Source of the DNA: Rhodobacter sp.
GTDB taxonomy: Bacteria; Pseudomonadota; Alphaproteobacteria; Rhodobacterales; Rhodobacteraceae
DNA: 64,000 nt
Direction: 5' to 3'
Assembly (NCBI GenBank): GCA_027484985.1
Contig: JAIXRW010000049.1
Location: forward strand, 1 to 64,000
Shown here: positions 63,716 through 64,000 of the stretch, piece by piece
Position numbering within the stretch: the first letter of the stretch is position 1
Layout of the letters: every line of letters starts with the position of its first letter
Translations under genes and position numbers: made by a program
The notes under the pieces: generated by a model
Databases searched by the model: none
Told to the model about the DNA's origin: nothing
What the model saw: the letters and a program-made list of their open reading frames with translations, nothing else

Positions 63716-64000
63716 ATGAGCGGGGCGGCGATCACAGCGGGTTCGGGCGGCATCATCCTTTCGGGGGTGTCCTATGCCGTGGCGGGGCGGACCATCCTGT
63801 CGGGGCTGGACCTGACGCTGACCGAACCGCGCATCGGCATTGTCGGGCGGAACGGTTCGGGCAAGACCACGCTGTTGCGACTGATGGCGGGGCTGGTCGC
63901 GCCCAGCGCCGGGCGCGTCACGGTCGAGGGGTATGACCCCAAGGACCGAAAGGCCATGCTGCGGGCGCTGGGCATCCTGTTCCAGAACCCCGACCACATG
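63716..64000 (+). CDS. bioM: ABC transporter ATP-binding protein, BioM-like (partial)
   Basis: The window ends inside this gene. The visible 95 residues include Walker A GRNGSGKTTLLRLMAG and the Q-loop GILFQNPDHM. The Q-loop FQNPDH form is characteristic of energy-coupling-factor ATPases, and the sequence resembles BioM, the biotin-uptake ATPase of rhodobacters. The full length and any bioN/bioY partner lie outside the window. The start at 63716 is supported by an ATG close after the gabT terminator-like hairpin. Confidence 0.75.
   Translation, partial: MSGAAITAGSGGIILSGVSYAVAGRTILSGLDLTLTEPRIGIVGRNGSGKTTLLRLMAGLVAPSAGRVTVEGYDPKDRKAMLRALGILFQNPDHM

Overview
The window comes from a high-GC alphaproteobacterium of the Rhodobacteraceae (Rhodobacter/Gemmobacter/Tabrizicola-like). 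The signs are RNase E with an S1-domain insertion, a MocR-type TauR beside xsc, a SoeABC-type sulfite oxidase, bet/choXWV genes, a DUF4169 gene after fumC, and very GC-biased third codon positions that create long antisense ORFs. No rRNA, tRNA, CRISPR, prophage or intact insertion sequence was seen.

Layout: (1) 0-13.5 kb is core metabolism and regulation: fumC with three small genes, a P450/membrane hydrolase-like pair, ccdA and a TusA-like gene, rne, dctBD and purQ. (2) 13.9-21.8 kb is a GlxA/AraC-type regulator and a myo-inositol-type catabolic cluster (aldolase, iolB, iolC, two Gfo/Idh dehydrogenases, an IolE/MocC-like TIM barrel). It is controlled by a LacI-type repressor; two matching operators are visible. 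(3) 21.9-29.2 kb holds a lone receiver, a giant periplasmic-sensor hybrid kinase, a decayed cytochrome c gene, an SDR and a LuxR-type response regulator. (4) 29.4-39.3 kb is a tightly overlapping sulfonate operon, xsc-tauE-ackA-soeA-(small ORF)-soeB-soeC. Upstream lies tauR, and the xsc promoter has two direct repeats that look like TauR boxes. (5) 39.4-48.4 kb has small genes, an aspartate aminotransferase, sdhE, a MarR-like regulator, capsule genes kpsC/kpsD(wza)/kpsS and a MATE exporter. (6) 48.5-57.2 kb has a GST, an unusual surface protein, then betABI divergent from choXWV (choline uptake and oxidation to glycine betaine). (7) 57.2-64 kb has a secreted protein, topA, dprA, gabT and the start of a BioM-like ATPase.

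The gene sets fit a heterotroph that scavenges osmolyte-type compounds. Taurine-derived sulfoacetaldehyde would be split by Xsc to acetyl phosphate and sulfite; AckA would make ATP, TauE would export sulfite and SoeABC would oxidise it. Choline and inositol are served by their own repressor-controlled clusters.

Three things stand out. First, the gene at 49.3-50.5 kb encodes a signal peptide, a ubiquitin-like domain that aligns without gaps to eukaryotic ubiquitin, a helical linker and an autotransporter-type beta-barrel: apparently a surface-displayed ubiquitin fold. Second, a family of ordered hairpin arrays (an invariant GGAATTTGACGCAAATTCC module plus three others) occurs at three loci. 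In one it fills a 49-codon ORF joined by ATGA overlaps between soeA and soeB. Third, eight copies of a composite 'GC hairpin + CCCCGAGGATATTTG...GAAA' element occur, mostly just downstream of genes.
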